Below, piece by piece: positions 15,321 to 23,308 of a DNA stretch of 35,011 bases; position 1 is the stretch's first letter, and every line of letters begins with the position of its first letter. The translations under genes were made by a program, and so were the position numbers. The notes under the pieces were generated by a model. The model was not told where the DNA came from and did not search any database. It saw only the letters and a program-made list of their open reading frames with translations. The DNA is from an uncultured Collinsella sp. (GTDB lineage Bacteria; Actinomycetota; Coriobacteriia; Coriobacteriales; Coriobacteriaceae): contig CABQAK010000021.1 in the NCBI GenBank assembly GCA_902462065.1, positions 1 through 35,011 of the forward strand, written 5' to 3'.

Positions 15321-15380
15321 GGATGGATTTTGTTGTGTAGGGGCGGTTGTGCGGAGTCAAATCCATCCCTCCGCACAACC
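15321..15380 (-). other. Interleaved inverted repeats in the EIIBC-gatZ spacer, pseudoknot or switch candidate
   Basis: In transcript order: GGTTGTGCGGA (15380-15370), GGATGGATTT (15368-15359), TCCGCACAACC (15355-15345), AAATCCATCC (15330-15321). The first pairs with the third (11 bases) and the second with the fourth (10 bases), all perfect. Because they interleave, they form either an H-type pseudoknot with linkers of 1, 3 and 14 bases, or two exclusive hairpins. The gatZ ATG is 70 bases further on. Confidence 0.65.
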
Positions 15381-15395
15381 GGAGTCCTTAAAGGT

Positions 15396-16868
15396 TTACT
15401 TGGCCTGCTTATCGAGCGTGGGCTTCATGGCAATCAGGATTGCAGCGGCGACCACGGCGCCAATCACGATGTCCAGGCAGAACAGCGCGACGTTGTTGGT
15501 GGCAAGGGCGACGATAAAGCCACCGTGCGGGACGTAGCAGTCGATGCCCTGGAAGGCGGCAAGTGCCGCACCCACGGCAGAGCCGATGCAAATGCCGGGC
15601 AGGGTGTGACCGAGGTCCTTGACCGCGAAGGGGATAGCGCCCTCGGTAATACCGATGCAGCCCATGAACAGCGCGGAGATGCCCATCTGGCGGTCAGCGT
15701 CATCGAACTTGTTCTTGGCGATGAGCGCAGCGAGGCCACAGGCGATCGGGGGAACGGCGACGGCGACGCGGAACATACCGTTAGGGCCGTAGATGCCGGA
15801 GGCCATGATGGCCATAGTAAAGGTCGAAGCGGTCTTGTTGATGGGGCCACCCATATCGAAGGCGGTCATAACACCAATGACCAGGCCCAGGACGACGGCG
15901 GAGCCGCCCTGCAGGCTACCGAGCACGCTGGTGAGCCAATCCATCACAAAGCCAAGCGGCGTGGCCAGGATGTAGATGTAGGCCATGCCCAGGACGAGCG
16001 AGGTCAGAATCGGGATGATCAGGATCGGCATGATGGTCTGGATGGTGTTGTTGACGTTCCAGGTCTTCATCCAGCGGACAAAGTAACCGCAGATGACAGC
16101 CATGATCATGGCGCCCAAGAAGCCGGTCGAAACGCTGTTGCCACTCGGGGTGACGACGGCGTTGTTGACCAAGTAGCCCAGGACAAAACCGGGGGCGAGC
16201 GCGGGCTTGCCGGCCATCGAGTAGGCGATGTATGCCGCAAGCACCGGAATCATCATGGAAATACCGGCCATGCCGATGGTATTAAGGCTCACCATCAACG
16301 GGTTGGTGACCTCCATACCGCTAGCGCCGGCGGTACCGGATGCCAGCGAGAAGGCGAGGAACACGCCACCGATAACGACAATGGGGATAAAATAGGAAAC
16401 GCCGGTATTGAATGCATTGAGCAGCGTCTTGCCAGGATCGGCAAAGATAGACTGCTTGGACGCCGGTGTCGGGGCCTGCGGGGCAGCGGAGACGGCCTTC
16501 TTCTCTGCCTTGGCCTCGGCCTTGGGCGCGTCAACGGCACCACCCGTCGCCTTGATAATCTCAACAGCCTGGTCGATGATCTTGACCGGATCGGCGATCA
16601 CATCGGAAGTACCGACCTTGAGGAACTTGCCCTCGGCCATCTTCTGCTCAAAACGGTCCTCGTTCTCGACGCCCACGTCGACGGACTCCAGGACCAGGTC
16701 GGCGGAGTCCACGTCTTCCTGCGTGAGCTCATTCTCGATACCCAGGCCACCCTGAGCCTCGACCTTGCACTCGATGCCACGGGCGGCGCATTCATCCTGA
16801 ATCGCCTTCTGGGCCATATACGTGTGGGCGATACCCACGGTACAGGCGGCAACGCCTACGATCTTCAT
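15396..16868 (-). CDS. PTS fructose-family EIIBC permease
   Basis: 490 aa, two fused parts. Residues 1-100 are a fructose-type EIIB domain: MKIVGVAACTVGIAHTYMAQ with Cys9 as phospho-acceptor in the C(P/T)xGxAHT motif. An Ala/Lys/Pro-rich linker spans about 110-140. From about 150 to 485 is an EIIC permease with roughly eight to ten hydrophobic spans and the conserved AFDMGGPINKTA, GITEGAIPFA and YVPHGG loops that form the sugar path. It imports and phosphorylates a sugar, with phosphate from the EIIA encoded at 10872-11324. Start 16868 follows GAGGGA; 34 extra codons upstream are unlike the family. It is the first gene of the operon and faces the LacI regulator. Confidence 0.95.
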   Translation of the reverse strand: MKIVGVAACTVGIAHTYMAQKAIQDECAARGIECKVEAQGGLGIENELTQEDVDSADLVLESVDVGVENEDRFEQKMAEGKFLKVGTSDVIADPVKIIDQAVEIIKATGGAVDAPKAEAKAEKKAVSAAPQAPTPASKQSIFADPGKTLLNAFNTGVSYFIPIVVIGGVFLAFSLASGTAGASGMEVTNPLMVSLNTIGMAGISMMIPVLAAYIAYSMAGKPALAPGFVLGYLVNNAVVTPSGNSVSTGFLGAMIMAVICGYFVRWMKTWNVNNTIQTIMPILIIPILTSLVLGMAYIYILATPLGFVMDWLTSVLGSLQGGSAVVLGLVIGVMTAFDMGGPINKTASTFTMAIMASGIYGPNGMFRVAVAVPPIACGLAALIAKNKFDDADRQMGISALFMGCIGITEGAIPFAVKDLGHTLPGICIGSAVGAALAAFQGIDCYVPHGGFIVALATNNVALFCLDIVIGAVVAAAILIAMKPTLDKQAK

Positions 16869-16968
16869 TGCTTCCCTCTTTTCATAGAGTTGCGTGCGCA
16901 AGACACCGTTTGCGGAGGCCTCCGGAGCATCCCCTGCCGTTTGGACTTGCTGTCTTTTCGACAAGACC

Positions 16969-16997
16969 AATATAGGTGCTCGTTTTTCTTAATGCCA
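16969..16997 (-). promoter_or_regulatory. Candidate promoter of the PTS operon
   Basis: On the minus strand TGGCAT, 17 bases, TATATT. The -10 is good and the -35 poor, as expected where an activator or release of a repressor is needed. It would give a leader of about 93 bases before EIIBC. Confidence 0.35.
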
Positions 16998-17028
16998 GCT
17001 TATTTCGGTAAACGCGCAGGTCAGAGCG

Positions 17029-17061
17029 TTGGTTATGCGATTTAGTTATGCGTTTAACCAA
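17029..17061. promoter_or_regulatory. Candidate operator: direct and inverted repeats between PTS operon and LacI gene
   Basis: TTGGTTA (17029-17035) and TAACCAA (17055-17061) are inverted, and GTTATGCG occurs twice (17032-17039, 17045-17052) with a 13-base period. The site is upstream of the PTS -35 candidate. The divergent LacI-family protein is the obvious binder, though the site does not match the classic LacI-family palindrome with a central CG. Confidence 0.4.
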
Positions 17062-17176
17062 AAATGAATCCTGCGATTTTACCCTCGATTTCAAAAGTCA
17101 AGAAGTATTTGATTTTCTCGGTAGACGGCAGATGCGCATGCCGGTCACAAATTTCGACCCCACCCGTATGCCGCAT

Positions 17177-17204
17177 TTGTTGCATACTCATATGAAAGGA
17201 TAAA
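17177..17204 (+). promoter_or_regulatory. Candidate promoter of the LacI-family gene
   Basis: TTGTTG at -35, 16 bases, GATAAA at -10. It would start the transcript about 70 bases before the GTG at 17284. Confidence 0.35.
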
Positions 17205-17283
17205 ACCGCTCACCGAAGCGCATCCCTCACCAAGACTCAAAGTCATCATGTTGGAAAATGCTCATCTGTCGGAAGGAGTCGCT

Positions 17284-18294
17284 GTGGCAAAACAGCGCGT
17301 TACGATCGCAGACGTCGCTCGAGAGGCGGGAACCTCGACGGCAAGCGTCTCGTATTACCTCAACGACAAACGAGAAAAGCTTAGCGAGAAGACGCAGAAC
17401 AAAATCGCGCGCGTCATTAAGGAACTCGGATACGTTCCCAACGCCCAAGCGCAGACGCTCACCGGCAAGCAAACCCACGTCATCGCCATCATCATTTTGG
17501 ATAACACCAACAAATGGGCGGGGCTCGTTCTCAATGGCATGGAGCAGGTCATGCTCCCCGCGGGCTACCAGACGGTCGTTTGCACGAGCAACTTTAACCC
17601 CGAGACCGAGCTCATGTACGTCGACAAAATGCTCTCGCTGGGCGTCGATGGCTTTATCATCCAGCCCACGGCAAACTTCAAAGCCGTGCACGACCGCATT
17701 AGACGCGCCGGCAAGCCGGTCGTCTTTTTCGATGCGGCCATCTATAGCCCAGGTACCAGCTGGATCAAAACCAACCTTTACGACGGCGTGTACAACGCCA
17801 CACAGGCACTCCTCGACGCCGGCTACGAAGATTTCTTTTCCATTGCCGCCAACATGACCGAAATGCGCACCCGCATGGAGCGTTTTCAGGGGTATGCCGA
17901 GGCGCTGGCCGCGAATGGGCAGCTCTACAAAGCGATTCCCATCGATCACAACAAGCCGTCAATCAACGAGCTTACCGAGTACTTTAAATTCAAGTTCAAT
18001 CCCGCCAAGCGTACGCTCATCTTTGTCCAAAACCAATGGGCGCTCCCCCGCGTCTACAAGGCGCTTCAGCCCATGGCCCATCTGCTTCCGCAGCAAATCG
18101 GCCTTTTGGGACTCAACTGCGAAGACTGGACTAATCTCACCACGCCGACCGTCTCCACCATCATCGAGCCCGTCGACCAGGAAGGTCGCGAAGCAGCCGA
18201 GATGCTGCTCGCCCTACTTGACGGCAGCGGCGAACCCGGCGAGCAGCGCATTCTCGAGTGCAAGCTCAACTGGCTCGACTCCACCTCGATCTAG
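17284..18294 (+). CDS. LacI family regulator, divergent from the PTS operon
   Basis: 336 aa from a GTG start. GGAAGGAG at 17271-17278 is placed for GTG 17284, giving a protein that opens directly with the HTH as LacI proteins do; ATG 17248 would add twelve residues with no ribosome site. The HTH is RVTIADVAREAGTSTASVSYYL (about 5-26) and the hinge NAQAQTLTG. A sugar-binding-protein-like sensor domain follows from about residue 60. The wing differs from the LacI protein at 7636, so the two should have different sites. Its position back to back with the PTS-GatZ-transaldolase-transketolase operon makes it the likely specific regulator, probably released or activated by a phosphorylated sugar; that is inference from context. 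Confidence 0.92.
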   Translation: MAKQRVTIADVAREAGTSTASVSYYLNDKREKLSEKTQNKIARVIKELGYVPNAQAQTLTGKQTHVIAIIILDNTNKWAGLVLNGMEQVMLPAGYQTVVCTSNFNPETELMYVDKMLSLGVDGFIIQPTANFKAVHDRIRRAGKPVVFFDAAIYSPGTSWIKTNLYDGVYNATQALLDAGYEDFFSIAANMTEMRTRMERFQGYAEALAANGQLYKAIPIDHNKPSINELTEYFKFKFNPAKRTLIFVQNQWALPRVYKALQPMAHLLPQQIGLLGLNCEDWTNLTTPTVSTIIEPVDQEGREAAEMLLALLDGSGEPGEQRILECKLNWLDSTSI

Positions 18295-18371
18295 ACTGCG
18301 GGACAAATGAATCAGTAGCGTCTATCCCAAATCTTAAGTATTTGTTCGGCAGAACGACCCCTGCCGGCTCC

Positions 18372-18380
18372 TGCTAGACT
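18372..18380 (+). promoter_or_regulatory. Extended -10 promoter of the nuclease gene
   Basis: TGCTAGACT matches TGnTAnnnT. It lies 33 bases before the ATG at 18414, and no terminator separates the preceding LacI gene, so some read-through is also possible. Confidence 0.45.
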
Positions 18381-18413
18381 GGTAGATTCCCAACCGTCCA
18401 TCCAGGAGCCTCC

Positions 18414-19397
18414 ATGTCGCGCAAGTCCGCCTACAAGCAAGTACTTTCCATCGGCACCGCCGTGGTGCTCGGGTTTGCGCTGTTTACGGGATCGCTCGAC
18501 GGAGCGCCCAAGTTGTTGTCGCCGCAAAGCGATGAGCAGGCGGTGGCTCTGGCCGAAAAACAAAACGAGAGTCCCAGCCGCACCGACGACGAGGCAGACC
18601 TGGTCGCTCGGCTCGAATCGGGAACGGCGAGCTCCCCGGACCCTCAAAACAGCCAGGACTCTGGCGATGGCTCCGATTCCGCCGCGACCGACACCGATGA
18701 CAACGTTTCCGCGGACAGTGCCGCCACCCCCATCGACGAGGTCGAAAACCCCGACCTCAACCACGCCCGCGGTGTTTATCTCAGCAGCATTCCCGACTAC
18801 GCCGGCAACCCGTACGTTGCCCTTCGCGCCGACAGCACGCACCCGCTCGGCACACCATCATTCACGCTCGATGAATACGAGCGCGCTACAGAAGAGGGCT
18901 GCTTTAAGAAGTTCTCCAAGCTCGACAGCCTGGGCCGCACCCGCAAAGCGCTCGCCTGCGTAGGCCCCGAGTCACTCGGTCAAGGCGAGCGCGGCGATAT
19001 CTCGCGTATCCATCCCGCTGGATGGCGCCAGCAGCGCTATGACTTTATTCCGGGCCAGAGCCTCTACAACCGCTGCCACCTTATCGCCTGGTCGCTCTGT
19101 GGCGAAAACGCCAACCGCAAGAATCTCCTCACCGGCACGCGCTATCTCAACGAGACGGGCATGCTACCGTTTGAAGAGCAGATTCTCGGCTACATCCGCG
19201 ACACGGGCAACCATGTGCTCTACCGCGTCACGCCCATGTACAACGAAGAGGAACTTGTCTGCCGCGGTGTGCGCCTTGAGGCGCAATCGGTCGAGGACCA
19301 CGGCAAGGCCCTCTGCTTCCACGTGTACTGCTACAACCTGCAGCCGCACGTGCAGATCGACTACGCCACCGGCCGCAATCAGGCCTCGGGAGACTAG
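18414..19397 (+). CDS. Exported DNA/RNA non-specific endonuclease, EndA/NucA-like
   Basis: 327 aa. Residues 7-27 are a hydrophobic N-terminal signal or anchor after a basic MSRKSAYK start. Residues 35-115 are a low-complexity acidic, Ser/Asp/Thr-rich linker with no fold expected. The catalytic domain spans about 118-320. Its core is GQSLYNRCHLIAW, with His222 as the general base in the (D/N)RxH motif, followed by GENANRKNLLTGTRYLN, in which the Asn near 237 would bind Mg2+. This matches the Endonuclea_NS_2 / DNA-entry nuclease group, used in uptake, nutrient scavenging or as toxins. No competence genes are in the window. AGGAG lies six bases before the ATG. Monocistronic. Confidence 0.88.
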   Translation: MSRKSAYKQVLSIGTAVVLGFALFTGSLDGAPKLLSPQSDEQAVALAEKQNESPSRTDDEADLVARLESGTASSPDPQNSQDSGDGSDSAATDTDDNVSADSAATPIDEVENPDLNHARGVYLSSIPDYAGNPYVALRADSTHPLGTPSFTLDEYERATEEGCFKKFSKLDSLGRTRKALACVGPESLGQGERGDISRIHPAGWRQQRYDFIPGQSLYNRCHLIAWSLCGENANRKNLLTGTRYLNETGMLPFEEQILGYIRDTGNHVLYRVTPMYNEEELVCRGVRLEAQSVEDHGKALCFHVYCYNLQPHVQIDYATGRNQASGD

Positions 19398-19444
19398 GGC
19401 CGAGCCACGATAAGAACCGATTTGCAACCCCACCGGGGATCAAA

Positions 19445-19477
19445 AAGGGCCGCCCTGGATTGCCCAGAGCAGCCCTT
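19445..19477 (-). terminator. Terminator of the EF-G-like gene
   Basis: AAGGGC and GCCCTT anchor a stem with further internal pairing (GC, TGG/CCA). On the minus strand it is followed by TTTTTGATCC. It lies 35 bases past the stop. Confidence 0.75.
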
Positions 19478-19511
19478 GCATCGGCATGCATGTTGCAGGC
19501 AAAGTCCCACG

Positions 19512-21587
19512 CTACTTGGCGCGGCCCTCCTCATAGCGCTCGACCAGCTTGGCCTGAACGTCATAAGGCACCTGCTCGTAGCCTGCGGGCTTCATGGTAA
19601 AGTCGCCCGTGCCGCGCGTGATAGAGCGCAGGCGCGTCGAGTAGTCCGTCAACTCAGCCAGCGGCGCCTGGGCGATAACCACGGTGTCGCCGCGCTCATC
19701 GGTCTCCATACCCGTCACGCGACCGCGCGAGGCCGAGATGTCGCCCATCACGGCGCCGGCGTAGCTCTCGGGAATAGTCACCGTGATTTCCTCGATGGGC
19801 TCCAGCACCACCGGGTCGGCATCGGCGCATGCCTTGCGCAGGCCGATGCGAGCCGCTGCGCGAAACGCCATCTCGTTGGAGTCGACGCTGTGATACGAGC
19901 CGTCGTACACAGCCACGCGAATGCCCGTGAGCGGATAGCCGGCAATAATACCGTCCTTCATGGTCTCCTGGACACCCTTGTCCACGGCGGGGATCAGCGA
20001 GCGCGGAATACGGCCACCTACGACCTCGTCCACAAACTCATAGCCATCGCTCGTGCCGTCGGGCCCAATGAGCGGCTCAACGCGCAGCCAGCAGTCGCCA
20101 TACTGACCGGCTCCACCGGTCTGCTTCTTGTGGCGGCCCTGAGCGCTCGCCGTGCGGCGGATGGTCTCGCGATACGGGATGCGGATCGGCACGCTCTTGG
20201 CAGCGACCTTGGTGCGGTCCTCCAGACGGTTGAGCAGCACCGAAACCTGCGCCTCACCAACGGCGGAGATAATGGTCTGGCCGGTCTCCTCGTCGCGGTC
20301 GATGCTCATGGTCGGATCGGCCTTGCAGGCCTTCTCGATAAACGTGTAGAGCTTCTCTTCGTCGCCGCGATTCTCGGCCTCGATGGCAATGCGGTACTGC
20401 GAGTTGGGGAACTTAAACGCCGCAGCCTCGACCTTGCCGGTAATCGAGAGCGTATCGCCCGTCTCGGCCGCCAGCTTGGGTGCCACGATAATGTCGCCGG
20501 CATAGGCGTGACCGACCTCGGTCATGTCGCGGCCGCACATCACATACAGGTGAGCCAGACGGTCGCCCTTGCGCGTGCGGGCGTTGACCAGCTCAAGGCC
20601 CGGCTCAAGCGTGCCCGTCAGCACCTTGATAAAGCTGATGCGACCCTGCTGCGGATCGGCCAGGGTCTTAAACACAAACGCCACCGGACGATCATCGTCG
20701 CTCGAAATCTTGAGCGAATCGCCGTCGATAAGCGGCATCTCGCCGTAGTCGGTCGGCGCCGGGAAGTACGTCGCGATGTCGTCCATCAGCGAGTTGACGC
20801 CCTGCTCCTTAATGCAATCGCCCGCAAAGACCGGCACAAAGATGCGCTCGGCGATCGCCTTCGACAGCAGGCCTTCAAGCTCCTCCTGCGTCAGCGTCTC
20901 CTCGCCTTCCAGGTACTTCATCATCAGCTCATCGTCGGCCTCGGCCACCAACTCGCACAGATGGTCATGGGCCTCCTCGGCCCGGGCACGATACTCCTCG
21001 GGAATCTCCGACTCAACGGCTTCGGTGCCGTTGCAATGGCGCGCCTTCATGCGCACCAGGTCGATGATGCCGTCAAAGTCCTCGCCCTCGCCCCAGGGAA
21101 GGGTCACGGCGCCCAGGCGCGTGCCAAAGCGCTCCTGCAGCAGGTCCATCGTGGTCGCAAAGCTGGCCTCGGAGCGCGACAGGCGGTTTACGAACACCGC
21201 ACGCGCCAGGCGCAGGTCCTCGGCGGCATACCAGAGCTTAACCGTCGTAGGCTGTGGACCGGCCTCGGCGTCGACCACAAACAGAGCCGTCTCGCAGACG
21301 CTCATCGCGGCAAAGGCGTCGCCGATAAAATCGGGGTAGCACGGGGCATCGAGCACATTGATGCGCGCGCCCTTCCAGTCGATCGGCGCAATGGTCGTCG
21401 AGATGGAAAATGCACGCTTGACCTCTTCGGGGTCATAGTCGAGCGTGGGCTTGGTGCCGTCGTGGCCGCCCAGGCGGGCGGTCTTGCCGGAAAGGTGGAG
21501 CATGGCTTCGGCGAGTGAAGTCTTGCCCACCCCGCCTTGGCCTACGAGCACCACGTTCCTTACGTTACCGGTCTTGGGAGCACCCAT
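19512..21587 (-). CDS. Elongation factor G-like GTPase (EF-G2 type)
   Basis: 691 aa with the five-domain order of EF-G: a G domain (about 8-270), domain II (about 290-385), and domains III-V to the end, including the DGSYHSVDSNEMAF loop and C-terminal SITRGTGDFTM. The G1 loop GQGGVGKT (16-23) is intact. G3 reads DAPCYPDF instead of DTPGHVDF, so the catalytic His is Tyr, as in EF-G2-type proteins. G4 reads NRLS (134-137) instead of NKxD, losing the Asp that selects guanine. It is thus unlikely to be the translocation factor; ribosome-associated EF-G2/FusA2 proteins are the closest group, and their role is poorly known. Start 21587 follows AGGAGGT at five bases. It is monocistronic with a long leader. 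Confidence 0.9.
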   Translation of the reverse strand: MGAPKTGNVRNVVLVGQGGVGKTSLAEAMLHLSGKTARLGGHDGTKPTLDYDPEEVKRAFSISTTIAPIDWKGARINVLDAPCYPDFIGDAFAAMSVCETALFVVDAEAGPQPTTVKLWYAAEDLRLARAVFVNRLSRSEASFATTMDLLQERFGTRLGAVTLPWGEGEDFDGIIDLVRMKARHCNGTEAVESEIPEEYRARAEEAHDHLCELVAEADDELMMKYLEGEETLTQEELEGLLSKAIAERIFVPVFAGDCIKEQGVNSLMDDIATYFPAPTDYGEMPLIDGDSLKISSDDDRPVAFVFKTLADPQQGRISFIKVLTGTLEPGLELVNARTRKGDRLAHLYVMCGRDMTEVGHAYAGDIIVAPKLAAETGDTLSITGKVEAAAFKFPNSQYRIAIEAENRGDEEKLYTFIEKACKADPTMSIDRDEETGQTIISAVGEAQVSVLLNRLEDRTKVAAKSVPIRIPYRETIRRTASAQGRHKKQTGGAGQYGDCWLRVEPLIGPDGTSDGYEFVDEVVGGRIPRSLIPAVDKGVQETMKDGIIAGYPLTGIRVAVYDGSYHSVDSNEMAFRAAARIGLRKACADADPVVLEPIEEITVTIPESYAGAVMGDISASRGRVTGMETDERGDTVVIAQAPLAELTDYSTRLRSITRGTGDFTMKPAGYEQVPYDVQAKLVERYEEGRAK

Positions 21588-21826
21588 GATGACCTCCTTG
21601 CAGGGCCGCGCGCAATGCGCGACGCCAACGGGGAGAGTTCGCGGTCGGTGCCATCCCGGGAGCAGCATGGTCGGCAGCCGAGCCGACTCACCCTCCAAAT
21701 GTCCTATGCCACCACCCTACCCTCACGGGCGGCTGTCCATGCATACCTTTCGGCGCACGTATGAATACAGGCGGCGAGAGGAAGAGACAAGCTTGTGAGG
21801 CGATTATTGAACCCCGTCGATGCAAA
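21588..21826. other. Leader and upstream region of the EF-G-like gene
   Basis: About 240 bases between the EF-G-like ATG and the ABC-operon terminator. It contains the promoter candidate at 21762-21790 and small dyads (GCGCGCAATGCGCG near 21608, TCGGC/GCCGA near 21672-21688). No coding frame is convincing. Confidence 0.35.
21762..21790 (-). promoter_or_regulatory. Candidate promoter of the EF-G-like gene
   Basis: On the minus strand TTGTCT, 17 bases, TATTCA. This would leave a leader of about 170 bases, unusually long for this window. Confidence 0.35.
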
Positions 21827-21861
21827 CAAAAAGCCGCCACAGACCGTAAGACCTGCGGCGG
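21827..21861 (-). terminator. Terminator of the amino-acid ABC operon
   Basis: CCGCCGCAGGTC pairs with GGTCTGTGGCGG over 12 bases with some G-U pairs, then CTTTTTGTTT on the minus strand. It lies 37 bases past the ATPase stop. Confidence 0.85.
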
Positions 21862-21897
21862 ATTCGCCTCAATTAATAGTTGAGTAAATACCTGAGC

Positions 21898-22662
21898 CTA
21901 TCCCTCGATACGGCTCAAGAACTCACGGGTGCGCTGCTCACGCGGATGGTCGATGACCTGCTCGGCAGGACCCTCCTCGACAATACGACCGCCATCCATA
22001 AAGACCACGCGGTCGGCAACATCGCGCGCAAACTGCATTGCGTGGGTCACGATCACCATCGTCATATTCTGCGCCGCAAGGTCTTTAATGACACGCAGTA
22101 CCTCGGCCGTCAGCTCGGGATCGAGTGCCGAGGTCGGCTCGTCAAAGAACAGGATCTCCGGGTCGAGCGCCAAGGCGCGGGCAATACTCACGCGCTGCTG
22201 CTGACCGCCCGAAAGCTCACACGGCACCTTGTTCTCGTTGCCCGTCAGCCCCATTTGCGCAATCAGCTCGTGAGCGCGGGCTTCCGCCTGCTCGCGCGGA
22301 CGCTTAAGCACGCGAATCGGCGCATCGATGATGTTTTTCATCACGGTATAGTGCGGGAACAGGTTGTAATTTTGGAACACCAGGCCGAATCGCGAGCGCG
22401 CCCGCTTGGGCACATCGCCCTTCGCATAGACCGCGCCCGAACCCGCATCCGTCGCAACGGTAAGGTCGCCAAACGAGAGCGAGCCTCCGTCGAGTGTCTC
22501 GAGCAGCGTGGCACACCGCAGCAGCGTGGACTTGCCGCCACCCGAAGGCCCGATAATCGCCACGACCTCGCCACGCTTCACCTCGAGCGAGATATCCTTG
22601 AGCACCTCATTGCCGCCAAACGCCTTATGCGCGTTCGATATATTCATTACCGAATTAATCAT
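21898..22662 (-). CDS. Polar amino acid ABC transporter, ATP-binding protein
   Basis: 254 aa, GlnQ/HisP-type ATPase. Walker A GPSGGGKST is near residue 38, the Q-loop is VFQNYNLFPHYTV, the signature LSGGQQQRVSIARAL, Walker B EILFFDEPTSALDPEL, and the H-loop IVTHAMQFA. It powers the permease encoded just upstream. ATG 22662 overlaps the permease stop by eight bases (ATGATTAA), which points to translational coupling; ATG 22647 is an alternative without a ribosome site. Third and last gene of the operon. Insertion of residues between the Walker A and Q-loop (DAGSGAVYAKGDVPKRA) is as in other polar amino-acid ATPases of this group. Confidence 0.95.
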   Translation of the reverse strand: MINSVMNISNAHKAFGGNEVLKDISLEVKRGEVVAIIGPSGGGKSTLLRCATLLETLDGGSLSFGDLTVATDAGSGAVYAKGDVPKRARSRFGLVFQNYNLFPHYTVMKNIIDAPIRVLKRPREQAEARAHELIAQMGLTGNENKVPCELSGGQQQRVSIARALALDPEILFFDEPTSALDPELTAEVLRVIKDLAAQNMTMVIVTHAMQFARDVADRVVFMDGGRIVEEGPAEQVIDHPREQRTREFLSRIEG

Positions 22663-23308
22663 GGTAGTAATCCAATTTTTTCTCGGCGGCGCCCAGCAGC
22701 ATCTCGACCACAAAGTTAAAGACCCAGTAGATTAGCGCCGCGATCGCAAACGGCACCATGCTCACCTGCGAGGCGACCAGCGCCTTGGCCGTCGAGAACA
22801 TCTCACCCACGCCAATGGCAAACGCCAGCGACGTGTCCTTGACCAGCGTGATGATCTCGTTGCCCATCGCAGGCAGAATACGCTTGGCGACCTGCGGCAT
22901 CACGATATACAGAAACGTCTGCATGCGCGAGTAGCCCAGCACCTCGGCAGCCTCGTATTGACCGCGAGGAATCGACTGCAAGCCCGAGCGATAGATCTCG
23001 GCAAAGTAACCGGCGTAGTTGATGATGAACGCCACAACGCACGCCGTCCACTTGGAATCGGGCGTGAGCGAAATGCCGAACACGTAATACGGGGCAAAGT
23101 AGATGGCAAACATCTGCAGCATGAGCGGCGTACCGCGCATCACCGAAATATAGATGCGCGCAATCCAGCGAAGCGGCGCGATTTTGCTCATGCGCATAAA
23201 CGCCACGGGGATTCCCAGCGGAATCGACCCCAACAGCGTCAGCACAAACAACTGCAAACTGACCAAGAAACCCTGGCCAAGCATCTGCATCATGACCTGA
23301 ATAGACAT
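22655..23308 (-). CDS. Polar amino acid ABC transporter, permease
   Basis: 217 aa with about five membrane spans, the HisMQ/GlnP type. The cytoplasmic EAA loop is EAAEVLGYSRMQTFLYIVMPQ (about 132-152), which docks on the ATPase. An N-terminal span (about 9-35) is followed by RMSKIAPLRWIARIYISVMRGTP, the usual family region. ATG 23308 overlaps the binding-protein stop as TAATG; a TTG fifteen bases upstream is less likely. Only one permease gene is present, so the channel should be a homodimer. The family carries glutamine, arginine, cystine or similar substrates; the specific one is unclear. Confidence 0.95.
   Translation of the reverse strand: MSIQVMMQMLGQGFLVSLQLFVLTLLGSIPLGIPVAFMRMSKIAPLRWIARIYISVMRGTPLMLQMFAIYFAPYYVFGISLTPDSKWTACVVAFIINYAGYFAEIYRSGLQSIPRGQYEAAEVLGYSRMQTFLYIVMPQVAKRILPAMGNEIITLVKDTSLAFAIGVGEMFSTAKALVASQVSMVPFAIAALIYWVFNFVVEMLLGAAEKKLDYYHD

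Larger units (their letters stand above)
16869..17283. other. 415-base divergent control region of the PTS operon and LacI gene
   Basis: AT-rich compared with both genes and without an open frame of note. It holds the minus-strand promoter candidate (16969-16997), the operator-like repeats (17029-17061) and the plus-strand promoter candidate (17177-17204), listed separately. ATGCCGCATTTGTTGCAT near 17168-17185 is a further weak dyad overlapping the plus-strand -35. Confidence 0.5.

Noticed and set aside
10872..16868. Sulfoquinovose degradation by the sulfo-transketolase or sulfo-transaldolase route
   Set aside because: Those routes also use split transketolase or a small transaldolase, but here a PTS importer and a GatZ-type protein are present and no sulfoquinovosidase, isomerase or sulfonate exporter is seen in the operon.
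13911..17045. A 1044-codon plus-strand open frame
   Set aside because: It is the antisense of gatZ and EIIBC in a high-GC genome; its Gly/His/Asp-rich translation has no family features.
19422..21518. A 698-codon plus-strand open frame
   Set aside because: Antisense of the EF-G-like gene, which has all the expected domains and a strong ribosome site.
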